From: Corella eumyota
Taxonomy: Eukaryota > Chordata > Ascidiacea > Phlebobranchia > Corellidae
Assembly (NCBI GenBank): GCA_963082875.1
Contig: OY720098.1
Coordinates: forward strand, 7,192,001 to 7,256,000
Direction of reading: 5' to 3'
Length of the DNA: 64,000 nt
The position numbers and the translations under genes are program-made. The notes below the pieces were generated by a model that saw only the letters and a program-made list of their open reading frames with translations, ran no database searches and was not told where the DNA came from. Within the stretch, counting starts at the first letter, position 1. The number at the start of each line of letters is the position of its first letter. Positions 1 through 13,500 of this stretch are shown here, piece after piece.

Positions 1-1
1 T

Positions 2-1583
2 ACCCCGACGACAAGCCAACTTTCCGCGGCAAAAATGTTTCAACCTTCCCCGTCAAATCATCTCACACAACTCGATGTCGACAACGCAATGGCGCTTGTT
101 AACGAATGCTTAGCAGACACAGAAGAACGTGGATATGAGGACACAACAAATTTAAAAGATTTAAACGGAAATACAGACGCTCCCCAATTTTCGCCAGCAC
201 AACCGGATTATCCTGCTTTAACACTGGACCCGAGGTTTGAGGAAAAGGGACCTGAGTATGCTTTACCAGTTCGAGATGTTGTTCTGGGTACAATTCCAGC
301 ACGAAAAGCCGTATTAGTGACCAACAAAAACAATGAAACATTCCTGATGAACCAAGCCGATTTGGTAAACAATAACAACCCGACTGACTTAAAAAACGTA
401 AAGTTTAACGATGATTCTAAGCTTGATGGGAGTGGATACTCAACAATTGAAGATATTAATACAGTGAGTAATCCTGTTTTAAAACAGTTGGATCATCCTT
501 CGTTGGAAAGAAACAGTGACGTAGACAGTGGCATTGACGGTAGTGCTATGGTTCACACCACGTCGACAACCAGTGACATTAACACCTCTGACGTAACTAG
601 TTCTGTGGCGTCATTTAACCATGATAAAAAGGAACCAGAAACCAGTCAGGTATAACATACATCTATTTTAACCACTCATGCATAATTGCTTTAATAAATT
701 TGTGGATTTTAATTTTTTAACTTTTTTTACTTGGAGTAAATTTATTTTGTAGACTTGGCCTCAAGTCCAGTCTACTCTTTCCTCTCCATCTCTTACTTCT
801 CCCACTCTTACAAACACCAGTGAGACAATGGGAGACAAAGAAATGGAACAAGATGATGGTGAGGACGAAGAGGAAAAAAGAGTAAGAGAAGAAATTGAAA
901 ATATGCAAAAGAAATTACAGGATCTTCAAAATAAACACGTGCGTCTAAAAAAGAACTAAATGTTTATAAATTTTTATGTTTTCATTTTTTAAATTTGTCT
1001 ATTTTTATAAAATTGTACGACGCGATATAAACAGTTGAAACCTATCAATTCAATTAAAAATGATTAAAATTGTAAAAAATCTAAAGGTAAAGGCTTTAAA
1101 TTAAAAATTATTTTACTTTGTTTACAGAATACACTAAAGCGGCGTAAAGAAGAGACAAAGCGACATAGTTTAGGATATAAGATCTCGCAGACTAATGACT
1201 CAACAGGTAATATAATCACATAACAGCTTTTCTAGAAAAGCTTTAGTAAATTTCTACATTAACTAACTTTAGTGTTTGTAATATGTAAATTTTACGTTTA
1301 AATATATACTATATACAAACCATTTATCGTCAAAAGTTTAAGGTTTAGTTTTTTGCTTAAATATTTTTTTAAATCACGTTTAGTACCGACCTTAAATCAC
1401 GTGATTAGCGCCACCTTGCCACGACCGCCAGGTCATCGTAGTTCACAACCTAACTCAAAATCCCAGACCGGTCATCTCAGTGATAAAGAACAACAAGAAA
1501 TCGACGACCTTTTGCGATCCGTTCAGGAACTCGATATTATGACGTCACAGCAGCCAGTCAATGACGTCATAACTACAACAGAG
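2..1583 (+). CDS. TNS: Tensin exons 1-4 of the window: acidic linker and short coiled coil
   Basis: There are four exons: 2-649, 753-938, 1128-1206 and 1384-1583. The first reads through from the window start without a stop. A methionine at 35 is internal, because the frame is open upstream ([11 protein letters not shown] before it). It encodes a Ser/Thr/Asp/Asn-rich disordered stretch. Exons 2-3 carry a highly charged segment ([19 protein letters not shown] and on), predicted to form a coiled coil and followed by basic [10 protein letters not shown]. Exon 4 has [20 protein letters not shown], which aligns with the vertebrate tensin motif LSPQEKRELDRLLSGF just after the C2 domain. That fixes this block as the start of the linker. 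Exon phases are 0, 0, 1, 0. Confidence 0.88.
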
Positions 1584-4500
1584 GTAAGGAGCGTTGTGGA
1601 TGTTTAGGTATATCACTTTTGCCACGTGGATGTAAAATAGACGGTTTTGTTATTTTTACAGCAGAGCTGCTAAAGCTTAAGCGTATATTAGTTATTTAGC
1701 TTCTTTTTAAAAATTGTCTTCTGTATGTTGTAAAATTTTAAATTGTAAAGTTAGACACACATTTATACACCAGCAAGTATTAGTTAGACCAATAAACAAA
1801 GTTTATTAGAATAAATAACTACTTCATCTTTTTAAGTTTAATGGGCAAAATTTCTGTCAGTTTTAATAAGATGAGTATATAGTGATTGCTTTGTTGTGTT
1901 ATTTTAACAAATAGTTTGGGTTTCTGACGTAGATTGACAAGCCCTAGTTGATTTTACAGCGGTATGTTAAAGTGGTTCTTGCGGGTTTAGAACTTGATTG
2001 TTAAATAAAGGCGTTATATGACGTTCATTCAACATTTTACAGAAAAATTACAATTTTAAAAATCAATTTGTATTTTCGAATTACGTAATATCCCAAAATA
2101 GCACCTTTGTATTATGATAAGCCTGCAAATACTCTGAAATATTTATTGCGCTCTGGTCGGTGGGTATTGATATTATCTGATGTAATACGCACTCCGGCGA
2201 ATTGAAATTTATTGTGGGTGTTGTAATCTGTAGATTATCCGTGTAATCTCGGCAACCAAACTCTACCCAATTGACTTTGAAATGAACAATCTGACTCGAA
2301 ATCGATCTAGTCGATCAACGTCACTTAGCCGTTATTAATCGTTGTCTTTGTGTGCGCTTTTGCTCGCCATGACGTATTAACGTAAACAGTCAATCAGAGA
2401 TTTGAGATCTGTTCTTGATTAAATACAACTGTTTGATGGCTGCATGGTTTTTACAGAACATTGTCAATGCTGTTTATGCCCTTAGGGTTTAAGCAATTTT
2501 AACTTTAATGTGACACCCACATTTAGGGCAAATTTTACATTTGTAATCTTATCGTTTAAACAGCTTGCAATAATAAATATGTAGATTTGTTCAAATGTAA
2601 CTTTGAGTTAGGTTTTGCAAACTCAAAAGCATTGTTTTAAGTTTTAAACGCAGGTGTATTTTCAATAGCATAGTTTTTGCTATTGTTTATGGAATAAGTT
2701 CACTGGCTATTCTGTTTACAGGCTTTACCTTTAATATACTGAATTATTTATTAGGTTTAGAAAATTTTATTAAATTTAACCATATACACAAACGTTAAAG
2801 GTAGCATACGTAATTCGCTATATATTATATAACATACGGATCGTTTATTAAATTTAAATTTTTTTCGAAGTTCGGAAAATATATAATAGTAAGACAAGTT
2901 GAGTTTAATCTATATTCGATTATAATAGTACTAGGTTATGTTATCATTTAACTACAAACTGTTATTAGAGTAGACAGTGTACGAATCTGTGTTCATTGTG
3001 CTCAAAATTGTAAATAATAGACAATTTGCTAGGAAAATCAGAATTTTGCAGAGAAGTTAAAAGAAGTAATAATAAATCATTTTAATGAATTTTAGTGTGA
3101 AGGTGAATACATGAGTCGCCATTATTTTAATAATGCACACGATTTTGATTGATAATATTATGGGTTCAAAGAGGTTGATTTTATTTTAAGCAACGTTAAT
3201 CTTAATTAAAAAAAAGAATCGTGCCTAATTTTCATTAAAACAGAAATTAAAATAATCTGTCAGTTGCTCTCAATCAATATACTCAGTTTTAAACTTGGTT
3301 TTATTTTGCAAAACTTAATATACGTAATAATTTTATTTTTTTGACTTAAATGTTATCCGTAATTTGTTTTGTCGAATTTTCGGTTTTGTCACGTGATAGC
3401 ATTTTTTGTGACGTCAATATCACACGTTCTATTGGTTTAGCGATGAGGCGATAAGATAACTCGTTTGTGATCCCAAATCGAGGTTTTTCTTTCAATGTGA
3501 TGTTATAGTATAAGATTACGTCATTGGGTTATTTTTGAAGTAATGTTAGCCTTTTTTGCAATAAATTAAATAAATGTTTTATTTTCGCTTTTTGTGCAAG
3601 TTAACTAAATTAGCAACAAGATTAGAATAACTTTTTGTTATTGTTTGTTGCCGTCGGTGGGCAACAGAGAGTTAGGTCTGTGTTAGTTAACTTTTAATTT
3701 CCATACTTTTAAAATCAAATGTTTATTTATTACACGTTATATTTAATTTTTTTTGTTAATAAATTTTTAGGAAAAATGTAGACTCGGACTATCTATTTTT
3801 ATAAATTTTATTTAAATAATTACTGAAAAAATATTATTGGCAAATATTGGCGTGAACTGTCGAGGGATAGTTAAGGATATATCAATTGGTTTTGTTTCGT
3901 TAATTGAATTTCCTTTTTAACGTTCACGCTTGTCAAATGATGACGTCATTTCCTATAAAATACTCAAAGGGTTAAATGGTCGGTGCTCTGACGTTTCCAA
4001 CTTTTGCAAAAAATTAACTGAATATTTTTATGATTTTATTTTTAATTGCGTTTTACACGTATTACTTTTACATGCGTTAGATTTGACTGTTTGTCTGCAA
4101 AAAAGCAAGCCAATGACATTTAAATGCAAACGTAATGAAGCAATCAAACCCTTAACATTTTGCTATCCCCAATTTAACTGTTTACCTTCTTTTCAAATGA
4201 CGTCAATGTCTTGTTTATTTTGTTATTTGATTTGTCATTTAAAACGAGTTTTTTGGAATTGAAATTGGAAAACGTTAAAGTTTAAATGTGCTTTTTTATG
4301 TATGTAGTTATATTGTTATTTGCTTCAATATTTTATTTTTAAAATTTAAAATCTTTTAGAAAAATGTTGAAAAAGGACAGAGGTATTGAAAAATGTTTGT
4401 AAAGAATTAAAAAAAAAATTCTGAATTGTTTACTGCCTATATTTTTAAAATTTTAAATACTAGAAGTTGAAAAGGTTAATAAGACAATTGATCCAACATT

Positions 4501-7500
4501 AAACTGCGTTAACATAAGGTTAACAGTTCAGTTATACTTACAAAGTATGTCAATTATACTCTTCACTTTTATACCTAAAATTTGCGTCGTAAAAAGTTAA
4601 AAAATGATTTAAGTAACTTTTGATTCGATAAATAATAGATTATGTTTAAAATATTTTAATTCCCCTTTTTATTAATTATAAAAATTTTTTTTTTATGTTT
4701 TTGTATTTTTAGATCTAATAAAATGGTTTTGAATACAATTGAGTAAAAAATGTAGAAAAGGGGGCTTTTCTGCTTACGTAACTGTGGTTTTGGAGTTTTT
4801 TTGGAGTTGCGTTTATTTAAATGTAGATATATTTAGAAAAAAAATGCACCGAATTAAATTTTTTTCAAGTGAAATTGTAGATCCTGTTTTTAAAACTCCT
4901 ATTTCCGTAAAAGGAACAACATTTGCTCAACCGAGGTCGGTTTTCTTTCCAAGCTGAAAAATATCCATAAACAGACAAACTACAAATAGGAGTAACTTGT
5001 TATCTCTTAAAACAATGCGACCGGACACTTTGGCGCCGAAACTGGCTTAAAATCTTGTTAATTGCTTTTACAAATATAAAAATGACGCAAACAGTTTCAG
5101 GCTGTAAAAAACAGTTATCGACAATTTACAAATTGTCAATATTGTTTTCTAGTCCAAGGGTTAATTGAAGACAAGCTATATTTAGATACTATGCCTACTT
5201 GTTTTTAAAATTAAAGGTTACGATTTGCACATTGTTTAATACCTGTTGTGTATTTTTAAACTTTTTCGACTTTTTTTTTGATAAAAATCACAACAATGCC
5301 GACCAGATGTGTTGCGTGCGCTTCGCTCGCGATTTACTTGTTGTCGTATTATGACGTCACAAAATACTTGTCCCTGCGATAGGTCAGCGCAGGAAGTAAA
5401 AACGTGTCATCATCGAATCAAAGCCACTCCAAAAACACGACGCAAAGTTAAAGTTACATTTTAAGTCCGTTCATAAAAGACAAAACAATCCCGGCGAAAA
5501 TTGTAATTAAATAACGCAAAAAAAATTCAAAACTCAAAAAAAAAAAAAAATTTCCGATGTAGTTTTGTTTCAAAATAATTAAGATTTAACTCTAATTCTT
5601 GCAAAGTTTTTATTTTTTCAAACTGTTTACTGAAACAAATCAGTTGTTTTCAGGAATTTAAAAAATTGATTTACGGCGCAAATTTTTTCGAGAACAGCAA
5701 AAAAACAAAAATTTCGTTTTATTACGTTTTTGCACGTTTTTATTTTTCCAGAAAAAAACGAGAGATCGTGACGTAACAATGGGATCGCGCTCTAGTAGAG
5801 CATGGCAGAGCCTCCAAATAAAGCGAGGAAAACGTTCGATTGGGCAAAGCGGTCAATCGCACGATATTACGGCGACAACAATTTGCGATTGCGTGTCTAC
5901 GATTAAATAAAAACAGTCAGCCTGTTATTATCTTTGTGGAAAAATATTTGTGTAAGGTGCTTTGACCAGCTAGTGTACAAGGGTTTAAGCCATAGTATTT
6001 CCTATACAATGTAATATTCAAGAAGAAAAACAACCAGAGATACTTATTTTTGTGACACGGTTATTTGTTTGCGTTTATAAGATAAGTGCATTAAAGGCAC
6101 TAGTCTGTAGAATTCTGATAAAGTTGGCAATTTAAATGTATAGGGAAGTGTATTTGGTTTATTTTATTAAATTGCAGACTGATTTTTTGCAATAATATAT
6201 GTTGTTTTAATGGTGCAGAAATGTTGAGAATGGTTCGATGGAGTTCGATTTAAGTGAACTGTTTAGTTTAATGTTTACCGAGTTATCAGTTAGGCGGGTG
6301 GCTCAACACCTACACAAAAACTAATACCAACTTACAACATTCACCTTAAATGACCTTACTTAATTTTAACTACTCGATCAGCGCCTCGTAAAATGTTATT
6401 CCATCTCAATGACTTTAAATCTTTTACTAGCGAGAAATAAGTTCGTCGTTGAAATGTAATAAACTTTATAAGTAATCGGCTGTTAAAGAGTTATTAAAGA
6501 ATTGACGAATTTGCCGTATATCAATCAAGTGAAACTGACGGTTTTTCCATTAACTTAAACAGCAAGCGACGTCTAAATTTATATGACATTTTAAATCAAT
6601 TTAGTCTCGGTTTTTGACCTTCGTAGATATGGGCTCTGGGTGGCAAATTAAACCGAGTATTTTCAATGACAGATAGGGTTTAAATCGGAGACATTTCTCT
6701 TCGAATTAAAGTGGAATTGTTGATTTTTTCTACTCGAGAAATTGCTTTGTAGTTTTCTTGGTGGCTTTGATCTTAAATCACTTAATTTCGATTTTGCGGG
6801 ATGAAAAACTAATTTGGTTTATCTCCGTTAAATCTGAATTGTTTAACTTAGGAATTATGTCGTTAGTGTTGCAAAGTTTAAAAATAGAATACGAAATAAA
6901 ATGCAAAAAATTGTTAACCGCATATTTAAAAAAAAGAAAGTATTTTTTAAATTAAATTCCGAAAACCTTTAATTTGACGTCATATTTGTCAAGTGCTTCT
7001 GCTAAATAATCACGTTTTTGTGCTGTTTGCACAGAAATCTTGTAATAACCGTATAATTAAATTTCGTGACGTCACCATTAGGCAGCCTACGTAAAATTGG
7101 CTCAAAACGGAAAGTGAAATTAGAAGGTTTGGGGATTGTTATTTTAGCCCGGCAGATTTTTGTATTTGTTATTGCATTTGGCCTTTCAAATTAAAATAAA
7201 AATTTAATTTTAATTGACAGGCTATGATTGCTTTTATTACCTGCTATTAATAAAGTCGTATTTAAGGCTAAGTTATTTATCGCTATGTAAAGTAAAGTGA
7301 ATGTAGAACACTGTTGCAGAAGGACATGTAAATTACTATTACATAAAACAACTAAAAAAGAAAAATATATTACAAGATATAAAAGGTAGCCAAAATCTTA
7401 GCTAAGATATAAATTGCTGTCTAACTTTTAAATGTCATTATTTTTGCTTCTTTTGTTCGCCGGAATTTCTTGATTTCCATGGTTTTTTTTGCTGATTTCC

Positions 7501-10500
7501 ATGGTTTTGGATTTCAATTCAAAAGCACACAAGCATTAACGTTAACACAGACCTTAGTTGACCTATTTGGTTACGTAATTAATACTTAAAAGACGCTTAA
7601 TTGTTGCCCTGTAATGGTCGCGTGCTAATAAGATTGTACGAAGCGCTTTACGTGCAGAACTCATAAGATTACAAAGACAATATTTAATTTAGGTATGATT
7701 AACCTATTTTATATGACAGTAAAAACGTAGCTTAGGCAGAATATTTTTTTATTCGATAAATTTTAGACAATGTTTATTATCCACCTACAGTCTAGACATT
7801 AAACCACATAAACAAATATGTTAATTAACAAACCAAATGCTTTATAACGCAGGTGCACACTTACCTATCTTAGGTTTTTATCCTACCTTTGCACAAGTTT
7901 ACTAATTTTTTAAAGGTAAGCTTATTAACGTTTCGCGTAAGCTTTTTTCAGTAGCAAGTTGGATTTTTTAAGGCGCTAAAATGCAAATTAATACATCGCG
8001 GTTGTGATCCTTAATCCGAGGAAAAGTCAATTAGGTATCTAAAGCGGTCTTGCTTTGATTTAACGAGCCTGTTATATGCATTTAAATCATTTGATTTTTA
8101 TGAGGACGGCGCTTTGATGAAAACTGCATTAAAAAGTTTGTCAGACGATGTTTATTAAGTTGCGAAGCCTTTTTGGCATGCTTTTAGATGAAAGAATATT
8201 TAACTCTACTTAATGAAAACAAGTCATATTTATTTTTTGTTTCACTAAAAAATTATTTTGTTTTATAGATAGCACTTATGACTTTTTAAGATTATGTAAA
8301 TGATGAAGTCTTTATCTTAGCTTTACTTAAATTGTTAGCTTAGCTTTACTAAATTTAAATTAAACAAACTATTTTGTAATCAATTTGAAGAAAGGGGTAA
8401 ATTTAGTTTTAAAAACTTGTTTCGTTTTGTTTAAATCTAAAGTACCTACGCGCATCAAAACAAATTATTTGAATTTAATTAAACAGTAAACTTTAAACGT
8501 GAATTATGTGGGATTTTAGATGAACAGTTTCGATCAAGTGCCTGGAGGTCACGGACAAATGTCGTGACTGATTTATGCCATGCTTAACTGCTTATTAATG
8601 TGAATTTATTTATTAGTTTATAATGTGATCAGGCCATAAATTACTTAATTTGGCGCATAAATTACGTTGTTATAATGCTTTAATTTTATAAGCGTAATAA
8701 TGTTATAATATAGAGTCGAGTTTAAGTGTCCATAGCATTATAAATCTAGTTTAAATTTTTAATTTTATCACCTAATTACATAACGACTTTCAAAACAAAC
8801 ATTTTTAAATAAAACATGCATAAAAACGAACCACGTTGAGTTAAAAGAATGCCATGGCTACTTAACTTTGCTGTAAATATCAAATTCCAGTACTTTTGCC
8901 TGTTAAGATTAAGTCTATTCTATTTCGATTAGCAGCGCGTCGAAGCAGACCGTAAATAATTGTTTTTTTTGGAATTTTTTTTGTTGTAATTGTTTTCTGA
9001 AAACATTTTCGAAAAATTCTCATGGTTTTAAATTCGTTTTTTTTTTATCGCAAACAGCCTTGCAAAAAAGTGGTTTTTGGTTAGATTTGCTAAAAAGACT
9101 ATTAAATAAAATTAAAACAATGTTTTCGAATTACTTTTTTGCAGGCTTTTATAAATTTTTAAAATTGAATTTTGCTAAAATTTTCTTTCAGCCACAAAAC
9201 TTTCCTTCGCCAGAAACAACAACGATGGTGACCACTGCACTGGCCGCTGACCCCGTGACCTTACAAAATAACAATTACCCCCGATACCATGACAACACCA
9301 ACATGGGGTCGTCAAGCGGGGTATTTACTCCAGCGTACGCTCACCCCATGCATCAGCCTAAGCACATGGAGCGACAACATTTACAAACACAATTACAACT
9401 GCAAAAACAAGAAGAAAACGCTCGTAAACAGCAACAGGAAGAATTTGAGAGGCAGCAAAGAGCTTTAGAGTACGAAAATCAAAAACTTCTACAGGAACAA
9501 CGACAGAGAGAATACAACAGACAAAAAGAGTTAGACCAACAACGCAGAAATCAATACGAGTCTCATCTTCTAATACAGAAACAACAAGAGCGAGAATTTT
9601 TGATACAAGAGGAAAAAAGGCAGGCCGAGCGCGAAAAACAAGAGCAGTTTCAGCTCCAGTTTGAACAGAAACAGAAAATTTTGCAAGAAAAACAGCAATA
9701 CGTCACGCAGCCCCCACCAGCGCCACGCGTGGACAGATTTCCAAAAGATGAAATTGAGTCAAAAGCAAAACAACTTGAAGTCCAAAGACGAACATCGTAA
9801 GTGAAAGTTATTTTTGTTAAATTAATATTTTGCACAACTTTCTTTTTAAATAATAACTTAATTTTTTTATTAACTTTGTTTCAGTCAACTATTCAGAAAT
9901 CATCTAATGTATTTTTCGTAGGGTGAATTCCTTTTTTATATAAGGTGAACTTAAAAAATCTAAACACTTTCTTATTTACCAAAGAAAACTTTCACTAATA
10001 ATTTATTAAGTCAATACTTACCACAAACAATTCAACACGAATTCTCAATTAACTCTTATTTATAAACCAGCTTAACAAGGCTGAAATTAAAATACAAATG
10101 ACTTGATGTCTATAACCGTCGGCGGTTGTACTTTTATCTTTATTAAGAAGACACACTAACAACCTTGTCACCTAGCAACGCACTTATTACTTTATTTACG
10201 TCATCGAGTCAATGTTGAATAACTGTCTAAACAAATAGATTATTCGGTTAACGAAAACGGTTTTACTTAAGTTTTTAGCCAAGTTTCGAAATACTTTGAT
10301 GCCAACCGGAATGTGATGTTTATATCGGGTTTATTGTTTGTGTGTAAAATGGCTTTTATGTTAATGGTCGTAAGATTTATATTGGTTTAAGTGGGGTACA
10401 CGTTTAACGCGCTAAATAGGAGCTAAGGAATTTAAAGTGCAGTTTATTCTTAAAATGTTTTTTTTTTGCTAACATTCCATCGGAAAAAATGGCTGATAAC

Positions 10501-13500
10501 TTTTTGGCGATTGCTAAACTTATCCATCAAAAAAAAAATTATTTATTTTAATTTAGTGAATAAAATATTAAAATTTATTTTACTTGCAATAGATTAAGCA
10601 TGGAAGCATTGGACGCTAGAGTGGCCGTCGCGTCCCAGCCTCAACTGGTAACAGCACATGCACTTGGTAAGACGTCACAACCTGTCAAAGCTGACGAGTT
10701 GCAGTCCCAACTTGATGAGTTGGATCAATATATTTTACAACTAACTCAGCCTTATGAAGAGCCAGCGGCAGGTTTGGGACATTTAAAAAATTTTTCGAGA
10801 TTTATCTTGAGTGTTGTTTAATGGTATCTAAAGGTTTATTCCTGATAAGTTTCGATTTTGTAAAGTGATAACCTTTTAGTGGTTGATATTAGAATTATAT
10901 TGATTCATGGTGAAATAAAATGTTAGTTATTTCAAATGTCGTAGTAAGGTTATGCAACGTTTTTTTAATATATTTAAGGTTAGTGTTAAAGTTTTTTTCA
11001 ATGTTCTAATCGTTGTAGAAACCGTTAATACCACAGCACCACCGAAAAGAAATAGCGACGTGGTGAAAAGAAATCGCAGATCATTCACAGTGGAACTTGA
11101 AAGGAAAATGGATCCAAATATTCCACTTTCACCTGGGGATCTAGTCAAGTATTTAATATTTGAATATCTTTTAAAATAAATTTTTGATTTTTTTAAATGA
11201 TTGTAAATTTTTTAATTTTTTTTTTATGTTCAGTTCTTCGCATTTTGCCAAGGAAGAACCGCCACGACCTCCATTACGATCGCAAAGCAGTTACAACTCC
11301 GTTTCAAAAAGGTTGTCCCAGGGCTTCGATTTGGCTCAAACGATTCAAACGGATGATAAAAACGGTAAATACTTTTTTTATATTTTGTGTAACTAAATAA
11401 TTTTATTTTATCCTTTTTAAATTTTTGCTATTGTTGTTATCTTTATTATTGTTTGTACAAATATGAAATTCTGTTGATTTTGAAATAACGACAAACAACC
11501 AACGAAAAATTGTGGACAGTTATTTATGAAGCAAGGTTGAACTAATGGTTTAACGTTTTATTACCTTGTTATTTGCCTAACAGTTGGCCTACATTTTGTT
11601 TTTTACATATACAAAATTTAAAAAAAAAAAAAGATTTTGGTTCTGACATACAAACTCGAAAACATTTTATACTTTGATAATTAATGTTTTTAACATTTTG
11701 TTTTTGTTTTATTTTTAAACTTTATTCATCAGGATTTATTTATGATTTTATTTTCTGTTTATATCAAAAGTTAAGCTGGAAAACTACCAGATAATTAAAA
11801 CATGAAAGCTTTTATGTAAATGAACAGTACTTTGATAATCCAGCAAACATAAACTACTTTGATCAGATTAGATTTAAAGTAACGATGATATTCTGGCTGT
11901 CAAATAAAGTTGACCCCGCGCTAAGAAGATGACCCAAAGATAAAATCACGTGACATTTTAGCGCGGTGTTTTGATTATGACGTCACAATGGTCATTTTAA
12001 TACCAAGGACAGATGCGTCAAATGTTAAGCAAACGGACGAGCGCAAAGAGAGAGCGTGCTGGAATTTTAGTAAACTATTAACTTTTTCTGACTTGATTTT
12101 GCTGGTCTTACTAAGTTATAGCGGTTTTTGCTCGGTACAAGCGTTTTAGTGGCCAGCAAACATATCCAAAAACCGTGGAAAGAGCAATTAGAGGCCTCTT
12201 GGTTAAATGTTAGTTGACACGAGCTTGTGCTTTTAACGTTCGAGGCAGTTAGTTTAGTGGGACCCGAAAATTGATTCGTTTTTACAATAACATCGATTTC
12301 GGTTAAGTTGTTTACTTTTTATTCTTCTCATTTGACGTGTTATACGTGCCAGTGTCTTTGGAAGGACCACTCTTTGCCAGCAAAATCGATGCAAATTTAA
12401 GTACGCTTTGCTCTTAAAGGGTAACGTTTTAATTTGTTGATTTAGGACTATTTTGCTAAGGTCGGGATTTTTAAAGTAAAAAGGAAATTTGTTTGTTAAA
12501 ATGAAAGAAGTCAATACTTTAAGAACTGAGACTAAACGTGCACTATATCATTTAAATGCGGTATTCAAATTAGAAAGCCAGCTATTATATATGGGTGATT
12601 GGGTACGTTTTATTAAAGTTTACAACCATTTCAAAACCGGTCAGTTTTACCTTTAAAAATCACAAAAATTTACGCTTAAAAAATGCTGATTCAGAAAATT
12701 AGTCTACATTGGTTTTTGAAAAGATTTTACGAGAAAAATTTTTGAGCGAAATCGACAAATAAGTGCGCATTAAAAAGTAATTGGTGTTTTGTTATTTATT
12801 TTAAATGTAACTATAACACGTTTGTTTTCTAAAATATTATTTAGAATAATTTGTTTGGTTAATGTGTAATATCGTAACAGGATGGCGCGATATTTTGGTC
12901 TATATTTTTACTTGAGTTAGCTTACTAGTAAGGCAAGTGAAAGAAAGATTGTATTTACCATAAAAGGAGTTTATCGGATGTGAAGAGATAATGTTTTGAA
13001 ACAAAGGTCATTGATATGTGAAACTTTATTTAAATTAGTCCGAAATTAGTTTTAAGTTTGGCTATAATTTATATTTCGTCTTTATTAAAATTAAAAAAAA
13101 AATCTTGCTGGTTAGTTTTACTTTAGATATAAAAGACTATTATAATTGCAATTAAACAGAAAGTTTCTTTTAAATGAATACCTTATTTAGTCATTTAAAA
13201 AATGGGTTACATAGGCATTTGATAATAATGTTTATCATTAATTTTGAAAGGTATGTAGAAGGAGTCTGTTTTGTTAATTTGTTTATTTCGGTTCTTTAAA
13301 AGTGAAACAACAGACACATCATTAAAACAAAAAGAAGCCACTCCTAACTAGACCTATGTGTTAGATTGATAGTCACAAATTATATTCAAGTATAAGTAGA
13401 TGACTTAACTTAGTTTATAAAATGCGATATTTAATTTTTAGTTAAAATAATTTAAAGCTTATTTTAAAATACCTGTTTAGATTGTTTCAATAGAAAAAGC

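Larger units (their letters stand above)
1584..9191 (+). other. TNS: Tensin intron 4 (7.6 kb)
   Basis: The intron runs from donor GTAAGG at 1584 to acceptor TTTCTTTCAG ending at 9191. It is mostly AT-rich with no persuasive gene. GC-richer islands occur near 2150-2420, 3360-3560, 5280-5460 and 5752-5905. These are the best places to look for enhancers or internal promoters. The last island holds a candidate alternative exon listed separately. Several TGACGTCA (CRE-like) octamers are scattered through it, but they also occur throughout the other introns, so I attach no function. Confidence 0.8.

Noticed and set aside
3930-4262. 110-residue open frame in tensin intron 4
   Set aside because: No ATG at its start, AT-driven Phe/Leu/Cys composition, no known motif, and no splice sites in tensin phase.
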